From the IMG/VR virus record IMGVR_UViG_3300021138_000063, positions 1 through 41,316 of that record: a stretch of 41,316 nt of DNA; one strand, written 5' to 3'. Both the position numbers and the translations under genes were made by a program. Positions 1-6,066 of this stretch are shown here, piece by piece. The notes beneath the pieces were generated by a model. That model was not told where the DNA came from. It saw nothing but the letters and a program-made list of their open reading frames with translations, and searched no databases. The DNA comes from a virus. The stretch's first letter is position 1. Each line of letters begins with the position of its first letter.

Positions 1-105
1 GTATTCAATCTCGGTTTCAATACCCCAAGCGCAAGGGTTGTTAATCAATTCATTTAATTTGGCGATTTCCTCATCAATCCACGCTATAACTTCATCGTGT
101 GTCAT
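1..105 (-). CDS. N-terminal fragment of a small hypothetical protein (runs off the window)
   Basis: An ATG at 105-103 opens a frame that stays open for 35 codons to the window edge, beginning MTHDEVIAWIDEEIAKLN. The visible part is acidic and probably helical, with one Cys and two Trp. The ATG overlaps the TGA of the dNMP kinase gene by four bases (ATGA), the coupling seen between many gene pairs here, which is the main support for calling it a gene. I do not recognise the family, and the rest lies outside the window. Confidence 0.7.
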   Translation of the reverse strand, partial: MTHDEVIAWIDEEIAKLNELINNPCAWGIETEIEY

Positions 106-641
106 ATGGACGCCATCAATCGGACCTTAACTGCAAACTCTAAGTCCTCGAGTGTGGAGTTGTTGTGAAGGTATGCGTCAAAGTCCCAGTTATCTATATC
201 GTGTTCTGATACGTGAGAGTTAACTGCCTCAACACCGGTGCGCTCTACACGCCAAATCTGCCCGCCATTGGCCCGTACCATGTCAGCTTCATTAAAGAAT
301 CTAACATCTGTAATAACATATTTAAGGTCTAGTCTAGGTTCATCTAGCATAGTCTTCATTGCTTGATGTACCCAAAACCCTTCACCAAATACCTTGCGAG
401 CACCAACACCAAGCTCTTGAAGCAACCTACGAACTTCCGGAGTTTGTTTGGAAACCTCCCAACCATACTCATCAACCAAATCAGATAAACGTGAGTTGCC
501 TGAAATAAGTGGGTTGAGCGTATACAGCAATGTTCTAATTGGATCCGCAAAGGCAACCCTTGTAAACCCATGGTTTTCTACTAGATACTTAGCCACGGTA
601 TCTTTACCTGACTGTGCGTAACCTGATAGACCAATAATCAT
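102..641 (-). CDS. Deoxynucleoside monophosphate kinase-like P-loop protein
   Basis: A 179-residue P-loop kinase. The N-terminus has the Walker A sequence GYAQSGKDT (residues 7-15), followed by an FADPIR segment typical of phage deoxynucleoside monophosphate kinases (T4 gp1-like) and the related dephospho-CoA and adenylate kinase fold. A VITDVRFFNEAD segment near residue 110 matches the conserved D-V-R-x-x-N-E region of this family. It should phosphorylate dNMPs to dNDPs in the cytoplasm to supply phage DNA synthesis. It lies at the end of the replication cluster. Its ATG overlaps the stop of the tiny Cys-rich gene upstream by four bases, and its TGA overlaps the next ATG. The substrate range cannot be read from sequence. 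Confidence 0.85.
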   Translation of the reverse strand: MIIGLSGYAQSGKDTVAKYLVENHGFTRVAFADPIRTLLYTLNPLISGNSRLSDLVDEYGWEVSKQTPEVRRLLQELGVGARKVFGEGFWVHQAMKTMLDEPRLDLKYVITDVRFFNEADMVRANGGQIWRVERTGVEAVNSHVSEHDIDNWDFDAYLHNNSTLEDLEFAVKVRLMASI

Positions 642-781
642 TCTTCCCCCTTTGTTGCTCTACGCTTCATGCAGCATGTGCAATAGCTGTATGTATATCC
701 TGTAAATGGGCATTGGGTTCCAGAACCCTCAATATAAGAGTGCCCCCATATATAACACTCAAGCTTATCTAACAACTTCAC
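638..781 (-). CDS. 47-residue Cys-rich mini-protein, possible zinc knuckle
   Basis: A short gene between primase and dNMP kinase. A GTG at 781-779 overlaps the primase TGA by four bases (GTGA), and its own TGA overlaps the kinase ATG by four bases (ATGA). GGAGAGG lies about 8 to 10 bases upstream of the GTG as a Shine-Dalgarno sequence. The 47-residue product has C9, H14, C24, C34, C36 and C37, then a basic MKRR tail, so it could bind one zinc ion. The tight fit on both sides and the good ribosome site argue for a real gene. I do not recognise a named family. Its place suggests a role linked to replication, which is inference. Confidence 0.75.
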   Translation of the reverse strand: MKLLDKLECYIWGHSYIEGSGTQCPFTGYTYSYCTCCMKRRATKGEE

Positions 782-1746
782 GCAAAAGCCGCCTCTCCAA
801 ATACAGAATGCTTAGCAGTCTGTAGTCCCAGTATAACCGATTCCACACCCATATCGCCAATATCCTTGGCTTCGGTGGTATAGCTAAAGAACTTACACTC
901 AAGCCCGTTCTCTCGGATCTTAGCCAGCATCTCTTTAGAGGCTTTAAGACCGGCAGCATCTACCTTTGGATTATCAAAGGCAACAACTAAGCTGTCGGCT
1001 GAACGCATAAGATCTAACTGATCTTTGCTGAAGGAGGCTCCGTAGGTTGCGACACCTCCGGTGATTCCCAATGACAAGAGCTTTACGCAATCAAGTGGAG
1101 ACTCCACTATGATCATAGGGCCGTTGGAGTAGTTACCAAAACCAAACAAAGTCTGAGACTTCTTAACTCCAGTTGGTCGGTTGCGGAACAACCTACTCTT
1201 CTGCCCCTTCTCCTGCCAACCCATGAGCTTATTACTAAATGGCTCACGGATGGGCAGGATCCAGGATTCGGCATTAGTATCCCAAAGGACTCCGTAAGAG
1301 TTTGCGGCCTCTAGGGACAATCCTCGGGCTTCTAATGCCCATTCAGGAGGAGATGTAAAGACTGCGAGCCTAGCTTCGGACATCTCGATAACCCTTTGGA
1401 TAGGGATATAAGAGTTCTTAGATTCTTCAAGCTGCTTTACAAGCAGGTCAAAGTTAACCTCGATATTCTGACGCAACCAATCTTTGGCGGCATCAAAGTC
1501 CAAGCGTCCAAACTCTGTCTCAAACTCGTTAACCTCAGCTACAAGGGTAAACAAGTTACCTTTGTATCCGCAAGAGAAGCAGTGGTGTACACCGGTCTCA
1601 ACGTTAACTGACCATGATGGATTTGAATCTGGACGTCCTGTGCGCTCTAAGTGCATAGGACATAGACCCAAAAGCTCATCTCCTCGCTGGGTAGTCTCAA
1701 TACCCATGCGGAGTAAAGCACTCTCTACATCGCCCTCACGATACAT
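778..1746 (-). CDS. DNA primase (CHC2 zinc finger plus Toprim)
   Basis: A 322-residue DnaG-type primase that makes RNA primers for lagging-strand synthesis. The N-terminal zinc-binding module has C29-x2-H32 and C56-x2-C59 (CPMH and CFSC), the CHC2 arrangement. The Toprim domain follows, with the catalytic glutamate at E215 in VESPLD and an acidic motif AFDN near 256-259. It is about half the length of bacterial DnaG and lacks an obvious helicase-binding C-terminal domain, as in compact phage primases. A separate DnaB-type helicase is encoded upstream. The start follows the previous stop by one base with AGAGGA upstream. The TGA overlaps the GTG of the 47-residue protein. Confidence 0.9.
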   Translation of the reverse strand: MYREGDVESALLRMGIETTQRGDELLGLCPMHLERTGRPDSNPSWSVNVETGVHHCFSCGYKGNLFTLVAEVNEFETEFGRLDFDAAKDWLRQNIEVNFDLLVKQLEESKNSYIPIQRVIEMSEARLAVFTSPPEWALEARGLSLEAANSYGVLWDTNAESWILPIREPFSNKLMGWQEKGQKSRLFRNRPTGVKKSQTLFGFGNYSNGPMIIVESPLDCVKLLSLGITGGVATYGASFSKDQLDLMRSADSLVVAFDNPKVDAAGLKASKEMLAKIRENGLECKFFSYTTEAKDIGDMGVESVILGLQTAKHSVFGEAAFA

Positions 1747-1747
1747 A

Positions 1748-1966
1748 TTAGTCCTCTTCTAGATAGTCGTCCTTAGGCCTGTCATCTACACGTACATAAT
1801 CTTCTGGCATATCTACTGGGGTTGGGGCGGTTGCCTTAGTTCCACAGAGTACGCACTCCATCTCAAGCATATACATTGAGATCTCATAGTCTTCGAACAT
1901 ACACTGCACATTCCAAAGCATTGAACCGCAAGGGCAAACGTGTGTTGGCTCTCCTGTAATGTCCAT
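1748..1966 (-). CDS. Small zinc-ribbon-like hypothetical protein
   Basis: A 72-residue acidic protein with two Cys pairs: C-P-C near residues 11-13 and C-V-L-C near 38-41, with another Cys between them. This layout suggests a rubredoxin- or zinc-ribbon-like knuckle, but no family is recognised. The C-terminal third is very acidic (DDRPKDDYLEED). It sits between the WhiB gene and the primase gene with one base before the primase start, so it is likely co-translated with replication functions. The ribosome site is weak (AGAAG). The product is probably a cytoplasmic DNA- or protein-binding accessory; that is inference. Confidence 0.7.
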   Translation of the reverse strand: MDITGEPTHVCPCGSMLWNVQCMFEDYEISMYMLEMECVLCGTKATAPTPVDMPEDYVRVDDRPKDDYLEED

Positions 1967-1998
1967 TGCTTCTGAATAATCTGGCTTAGGGATATCTC

Positions 1999-2247
1999 TT
2001 ATATTTTTGATAATCGTAACCGCTTTCTTTCTCTAGGTGTTGTACCTCCCCAAATGCCCTGTAGCATCGGGGTCTGCATTGCGTAATCTAGGCACTTGCC
2101 TTTGATCCAGCAGTTGTCACAAACTGCTTTAGCTTTTTCGACCTGTGCTGTATCCGAGTAATACTCTGGAAAGAAAAGATTTGAGTCTTCTTCAATGCAG
2201 AGTTGAGTACCGTCAAACGGACTAGATCTGAGTACCAAAGGATCCAT
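1999..2247 (-). CDS. WhiB-family transcriptional regulator
   Basis: An 82-residue WhiB-like protein. It shows the four-Cys cluster, with one Cys near residue 17 and CDNCWIKGKC (C-x2-C-x5-C), followed by GIWGG and a basic RERKRLRL tail, the diagnostic order for iron-sulfur WhiB proteins that contact sigma factor. WhiB proteins are known from Actinobacteria and their phages, so this is the main host marker in the window. The chosen ATG at 2247 begins MDPLVLRSSPFDG and overlaps the helicase C-terminus by 26 bases; an in-frame start further upstream would only add residues read out of frame through the helicase gene. In mycobacteriophages a WhiB homologue blocks host WhiB2; a similar takeover of host transcription is plausible here. 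Confidence 0.92.
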   Translation of the reverse strand: MDPLVLRSSPFDGTQLCIEEDSNLFFPEYYSDTAQVEKAKAVCDNCWIKGKCLDYAMQTPMLQGIWGGTTPRERKRLRLSKI

Positions 2248-3457
2248 ACTCTTCAAAGCGTCCGCCCTCCCAGTCCCAAAGTAAGTCGCTAGTAGCTGGG
2301 CCGGAGTTACGGCTAGCCACGATGCGAAGTTCACGTGAGGAGTCATCTTCCTCGTCTTGCTTTTGAAGTCCCAAGATAACATCTGAGTCTTGGAAGAATG
2401 ATGAGGAGTAACCGATAGAGTCTGCGCTTACCTGGCCACGCTTCATCTTCCAAAGAAGAACCTGGGTTGAGATAACGATAGGGATGTTATGCCTTTGCGC
2501 CAAACGCTTTAGGTTACGAGTAATGCTGGTAAGTGCTCCCGGAGTATTTGACTCTCCGCTTGCCTCGTCCACCATCAAGTACACGCCGTCTACAAAAACA
2601 ATATCTGGACGAATCTTTTCGATCTTTGCTTGAAGTCCTGAGACAGTCATAGCAGAGGAAGAATCCGTAAGATAGAACTTCTGCATGGAGTCCATCTTCT
2701 TAAGCGCCTCTTTGTACCGGCGTTCTTCGTCAAGGTTGAGGTTTCCACGAACAAGTCGAGAGTGGGCAATCTTAGCTCGCATTGCATCGTGACGGTGTTG
2801 CTGCTCAATGTTGGTCATCTCAAAAGACTGGAACATAGGGACGTAACCATCTTCGTGCACGTTAACAGCAATCTGCATAGCTAGCACAGACTTACCTGTC
2901 TTAGGAGGAGCAATGATAGTAATTAGCTGACCTGGCTGTAACCCGGCAGTAGCTTCGTCAATAGTCTTGAAGCCGGTGCGGTAGCCAAGCAGACCCCCAT
3001 CACGAGTCTTGATAGACATGTACTCATCAAAGCGCTTTTCAGGCGCCTCAGTAAGATCTATATCAGAGGTCTGTGCGATGCCCTCGTCAAAGATTGTAGA
3101 GATACCTTGAGCCATCTCTGCGATGGCCTTCTCGTGATCTCCAGAAGCAATGGACTCTGCAGCGTTCTGCACAACCTCAATAGTCTTCTGGCGCTTACGG
3201 TAGTCAACTAGTTGATCTACAAGGTACTCAAGCGAATCCTCTACGGCAAGCAAACGATAAGTAGGGAAGTTATCCTTAACCGTTACGGCTGTTGGGACCT
3301 CTTCGTACTTTGTCCAGTGCTGCCTAATAAACTTCCAGACAGCTCGGTTCTCCGCATTGTAAAACCAGTTGTCTTCTAACCCGGCCTCTAAGGCAGGTAT
3401 GATCTCACGGGTACGTACTACCCTAGAGATTAACCTCTCTTCGTTATCTGCCGCCAT
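2222..3457 (-). CDS. dnaB: Replicative DNA helicase, DnaB type
   Basis: A 411-residue RecA-fold helicase. Counting from the chosen start, Walker A is APPKTGKS (about 183-190) and Walker B is FVDG (about 288-291). An ISTQVL segment follows, as in the H3 region of DnaB/gp4-type helicases. The N-terminal region is helical and matches the DnaB N-terminal collar domain in size. It unwinds DNA as a hexamer at the fork and should work with the DnaC-type loader and primase nearby. I chose the ATG at 3457 (MAADNEERL) because GGGGG lies about seven bases upstream; the longer frame from 3517 would add 20 residues and a 74-base overlap. It overlaps the upstream gene by 14 bases. Confidence 0.9.
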   Translation of the reverse strand: MAADNEERLISRVVRTREIIPALEAGLEDNWFYNAENRAVWKFIRQHWTKYEEVPTAVTVKDNFPTYRLLAVEDSLEYLVDQLVDYRKRQKTIEVVQNAAESIASGDHEKAIAEMAQGISTIFDEGIAQTSDIDLTEAPEKRFDEYMSIKTRDGGLLGYRTGFKTIDEATAGLQPGQLITIIAPPKTGKSVLAMQIAVNVHEDGYVPMFQSFEMTNIEQQHRHDAMRAKIAHSRLVRGNLNLDEERRYKEALKKMDSMQKFYLTDSSSAMTVSGLQAKIEKIRPDIVFVDGVYLMVDEASGESNTPGALTSITRNLKRLAQRHNIPIVISTQVLLWKMKRGQVSADSIGYSSSFFQDSDVILGLQKQDEEDDSSRELRIVASRNSGPATSDLLWDWEGGRFEEYGSFGTQI

Positions 3458-3860
3458 TGTTTGCCCCCAAGTCCATATACCAGTGCCCATAACGTAACCC
3501 ACGTTCGGGTATATCAATCACATGCTTTACTTCTGGCCTGTAAGGTAATTCTGCCACAAGGTCTGCCACAACGTTATACGCACTGGCATAATTAAATGGA
3601 TTAGTTCCTAGGTTATCTAGGTCCTCAAGCACCTCATCCATTTCTTTCTGACTATACTCAAAGCCAACAAGCTCTAACGTATACTCGTAACTATCTTTGA
3701 ATCTCCAAAACGTGGCCAGAGCTAAGCGGTTATATGTAACCTCTTCTTCTGCAACCATTAACCCCAATACTTTTTTCAAAGAGGGGCGGCGATCTATAAT
3801 GCAGTCAAGAGTAACTAGGACTCTTTGGGGAATTTCATTTGATATGTCGCCCCCACGCAT
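3444..3860 (-). CDS. Hypothetical protein in the replication cluster
   Basis: A 138-residue soluble protein, mostly helical by eye, with no Cys beyond a single residue and no catalytic motif I recognise. It contains an acidic segment (MDEVLEDLDNLG) in the middle and ends in LGANNGGR. It starts two bases after the stop of the SWIM-like gene and overlaps the helicase start by 14 bases, so it is translated in the same unit as loader and helicase. A role as a replication accessory is suggested only by position. Confidence 0.75.
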   Translation of the reverse strand: MRGGDISNEIPQRVLVTLDCIIDRRPSLKKVLGLMVAEEEVTYNRLALATFWRFKDSYEYTLELVGFEYSQKEMDEVLEDLDNLGTNPFNYASAYNVVADLVAELPYRPEVKHVIDIPERGLRYGHWYMDLGANNGGR

Positions 3861-3862
3861 AT

Positions 3863-4162
3863 CTAGAGAACCTCTACCCGACCATACTTTACAAGAAACT
3901 GTCTAAAGTTTTCAGGATCTTCTTTTGCAATAGACGACTCTTCCCTAGAAGCTTTGTTAGAAACTTCTACCGGATAGATACCATTGTTTGCTAACATCTT
4001 TTTTTGGACAAACGAGGTATGCTTACAACGAGTTCTAGAAGAGTGGCCGGGACAGTCGCAACGAAGGCGAGCAGTATCTAGGTTAATCTCTACGCTGTGA
4101 ACTCCGGTGTCGGACAAAAAGATCTGCGTTGCCTGCCATTCTTTCATAGTCATATCCTTCAT
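3863..4162 (-). CDS. SWIM-like zinc finger protein
   Basis: A 99-residue protein with the core CDCPGHSSRTRCKHT: C35-x-C37-x8-C46-x-H48. This C-x-C-x(n)-C-x-H order is the SWIM zinc-binding signature, a motif linked to DNA or protein binding. Here the finger stands almost alone, between an N-terminal strand-rich stretch and a polar C-terminal tail, which is shorter than most SWIM proteins. The ATG overlaps the TGA of the loader gene by four bases (ATGA). Its place between helicase loader and helicase suggests a DNA-binding replication or recombination accessory; that part is inference. Confidence 0.75.
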   Translation of the reverse strand: MKDMTMKEWQATQIFLSDTGVHSVEINLDTARLRCDCPGHSSRTRCKHTSFVQKKMLANNGIYPVEVSNKASREESSIAKEDPENFRQFLVKYGRVEVL

Positions 4163-4833
4163 TTACGTCGGTCCCCCTTAGGTGCAATTATCGCAAGATT
4201 CATAAAAGCTTCACGGGCAAAACTCTCCATAGATTCTCCGTAGATGTACCAATCCTTGAGAGGAACGTTTGTCGTAACAATCGTTGGTAGACCTGCGTTG
4301 TATCTGGAACGTAGCAGAGCATCAAACTGATTCTCTGACCACTTAGAGCCTGTGCGATATTCCTTGCCTAGGTCGTCCAGTACAAAGACTGGAACGTTGT
4401 TGGACTTGTCAGCGTCTCCGTAGATGCTATCAAGCTTAAGTTGGACATTTTCGTCCATTTCGTCAAACTGAGACTTCTGAAGCCGTAGAAGCTTTGGATA
4501 GTCCATAAAGACCCCTACACGCTTTGGAAGCTTTCCTGGAGTTCCTAGTGTCTCTCCTGAGATACCCCTAATAAGGCTTTGAAGGGCCGTAGAAGCCAGC
4601 GTAGTCTTCCCGTGACCTGGTTCCCCTACTAGCAGTACACCAAGGCCGCATTTAGGGCTCCCAACCTTTTTAATGACCTCTCCAGCTAGAACACTGTCCA
4701 CCCATTTCTTGACGGCCAAAACTTCTGCTGTCTGGTCTAGATCTGAGAACTCTTTGCCGATTGACTTTAGTGGGACTCCGGAGTTGAGAATCTGCTTCTG
4801 GATTGTTGGAGACTCTTTGGTGATATCAAACAT
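4159..4833 (-). CDS. DnaC/IstB-type AAA+ helicase loader
   Basis: A 224-residue AAA+ ATPase. Walker A is GEPGHGKT (70-77), Walker B is FVLDDLGKE (150-158), a TTN sensor-1 lies at 188-190, and an arginine in SFARE (about 207) fits the arginine-finger region. The DDLGKE form is typical of DnaC, DnaI and phage helicase loaders. It should load the DnaB-type hexamer onto single-stranded DNA at the origin, together with the initiator-like protein encoded immediately upstream. Its ATG directly abuts the upstream TAA, with GAGGGGGAGTAA as ribosome site, and its TGA overlaps the next ATG. Confidence 0.9.
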   Translation of the reverse strand: MFDITKESPTIQKQILNSGVPLKSIGKEFSDLDQTAEVLAVKKWVDSVLAGEVIKKVGSPKCGLGVLLVGEPGHGKTTLASTALQSLIRGISGETLGTPGKLPKRVGVFMDYPKLLRLQKSQFDEMDENVQLKLDSIYGDADKSNNVPVFVLDDLGKEYRTGSKWSENQFDALLRSRYNAGLPTIVTTNVPLKDWYIYGESMESFAREAFMNLAIIAPKGDRRK

Positions 4834-5766
4834 TTACTCCCCCTCTAGTAGTTGCATCATCTTTTCTTGCTGGGCTAAGAAGTCTTCATCTACGTAAACC
4901 TTCTTAGTAGTTCCTTTAATCTGTGCTTGGGTTGTTTGGTAGTAAGCAAAGAACCTCTGCCACAAAGGCTTGCCGCTTCCTACATCGTGTAAGTTGCGAG
5001 GATCTGCAAAGAACATTCGGATGCCCTTTAGGATAACTACACGCTCAGTGCCTTCGCCAACCTTCTTGTTGATCCATGTGCTGAGAGTCTGGCTGTTAAC
5101 CTGATCGGACATTCCGTGATTGGCTTTGTCTGAGAGGTCGTAAAACTCTGAAACAAGATCGCTAGTGGACCAAAGCTCCTCTGGAGTGTTGATCCTGTCC
5201 TTGCCGTAACGTTGGGCTTTGACTGGCTTCTTGTATTTTGCGTTCAGACGAGTCTGACGGTCTTCAAGCTTTCCTACAGATCCAACAACATCATCGCCCT
5301 TCATAGCCTCTAGGCGACGAAGTTGGCTCTTGGTTAGCGGGGTTTCTTCTTCCCCATCAAGATTCCACGCCACTGTTTCCTCCTTAAGAGGCGCTTGCGC
5401 CTCAATAGATACAGTTACGTTAGTAACTGTATCTATGTTAGTACTAGTAGTTATATCACTAGTAGTTGCATAGTTGTCTATATACAGGTGCCCTGAAAAC
5501 CCGTTATTCAGAGACATGAGCTTTACAGCCTCGTCCGTGAACTTAAGTTGAGATACCCACTGGTTGTTGTTCCGTACCCGGACAGTCTTGATGTACCTAA
5601 AGTCCTTGAGTTCGTTGATGGCAGCCTGAAGAGCGTCACGGCCTTCCATGACGTCTTGACTTGCCCTGAGTTCATCTGCTGAAATTACTCTACCCTTTTC
5701 CGCAAAATGGTAGAACAAAGCTTTAGCCCTAAGCGAAAGCTTAGGATTTGAAATTGGTTTTAACAT
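4834..5766 (-). CDS. Replication initiator-like protein with N-terminal winged helix
   Basis: A 310-residue protein. Residues 1-85 look like a winged helix-turn-helix (LSLRAKALFYHFAEKG, then a paired helix and a strand pair ending in KFTDEA). Residues about 95-130 are a low-complexity Thr/Ser/Asn/Val linker, and residues 140-310 form a polar helical domain containing NTPEELWSTSDLVSEFYD. This two-domain plan, with a DnaC-type loader next door, resembles phage initiators of the lambda O or DnaD-like kind, though I see no family-defining motif. A strong AGGAGGG site precedes the ATG at 5766. The DNA encoding the linker holds a perfect inverted repeat and direct repeats, described separately as a candidate origin. 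Confidence 0.7.
   Translation of the reverse strand: MLKPISNPKLSLRAKALFYHFAEKGRVISADELRASQDVMEGRDALQAAINELKDFRYIKTVRVRNNNQWVSQLKFTDEAVKLMSLNNGFSGHLYIDNYATTSDITTSTNIDTVTNVTVSIEAQAPLKEETVAWNLDGEEETPLTKSQLRRLEAMKGDDVVGSVGKLEDRQTRLNAKYKKPVKAQRYGKDRINTPEELWSTSDLVSEFYDLSDKANHGMSDQVNSQTLSTWINKKVGEGTERVVILKGIRMFFADPRNLHDVGSGKPLWQRFFAYYQTTQAQIKGTTKKVYVDEDFLAQQEKMMQLLEGE
5405..5436. repeat. Perfect 14-bp inverted repeat inside the initiator-like gene
   Basis: The left arm ATAGATACAGTTAC (5405-5418) and right arm GTAACTGTATCTAT (5423-5436) are exact reverse complements, separated by GTTA. It lies in the codons for residues 111-121 of the initiator-like protein. The arms are AT-rich. It could form a cruciform or mRNA hairpin, or be a binding site for a dimeric protein. 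It is not followed by a T-tract on either strand, so it is not an intrinsic terminator. Confidence 0.9.
5443..5467. repeat. Direct repeats ACTAGTAGTT next to the inverted repeat (iteron-like)
   Basis: ACTAGTAGTT occurs at 5443-5452 and again at 5458-5467, a 15-bp period. The shorter GTTAGTA occurs at 5419-5425, in the loop and right arm of the neighbouring inverted repeat, and at 5437-5443. All lie in an AT-rich stretch that encodes the Thr/Ser linker of the initiator-like protein. The spacing and location recall origin iterons placed within phage initiator genes; the functional reading is inference. Confidence 0.6.
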
Positions 5767-5786
5767 ATTACCCTCCTGGTTATAGT

Positions 5787-6062
5787 TTACCGCCTAGGTA
5801 TACGGTTTGGCAAACCGCGAGCCGTTCTAGGATTCACTCCCGTAAAAAGTTGCTCGACAAGGTATGACAAAGTGAGCCCCACGAATGTGGAGGCTAAGGA
5901 GTAGACGAATAAATATTTTGTCCGTGTATCTAAGTTTAGACAAAACAAAGTAGAAAGTACAAGAGCTGTTAAGCCCCTCCACTTACCGAGATTGATTAAC
6001 AATCCCTCCACAGCCGTTAGTAAACATGCTGTGGCAAGTCCCGAGATAATTACTAGTGTCAT
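5787..6062 (-). CDS. Small membrane protein with about three TM segments
   Basis: A 91-residue hydrophobic protein starting MTLVIISGLATACLL. Three hydrophobic stretches are visible (about residues 2-24, 29-43 and 49-72), ending in a basic tail (RTARGLPNRIPRR). I chose the ATG at 6062, four bases after the stop of the large tail gene, rather than a codon at 6110 that would overlap it by 44 bases. No strong ribosome site is visible, so it probably relies on coupling. Size, topology and place at the end of the tail module would fit a holin, but no endolysin gene adjoins it, so this is only a possibility. Confidence 0.7.
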   Translation of the reverse strand: MTLVIISGLATACLLTAVEGLLINLGKWRGLTALVLSTLFCLNLDTRTKYLFVYSLASTFVGLTLSYLVEQLFTGVNPRTARGLPNRIPRR

Positions 6063-6066
6063 GGCA

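Noticed and set aside
5787-6062. A confident holin call for the small membrane protein
   Set aside because: Three hydrophobic stretches fit, but no endolysin gene lies beside it and no holin family motif is recognisable.
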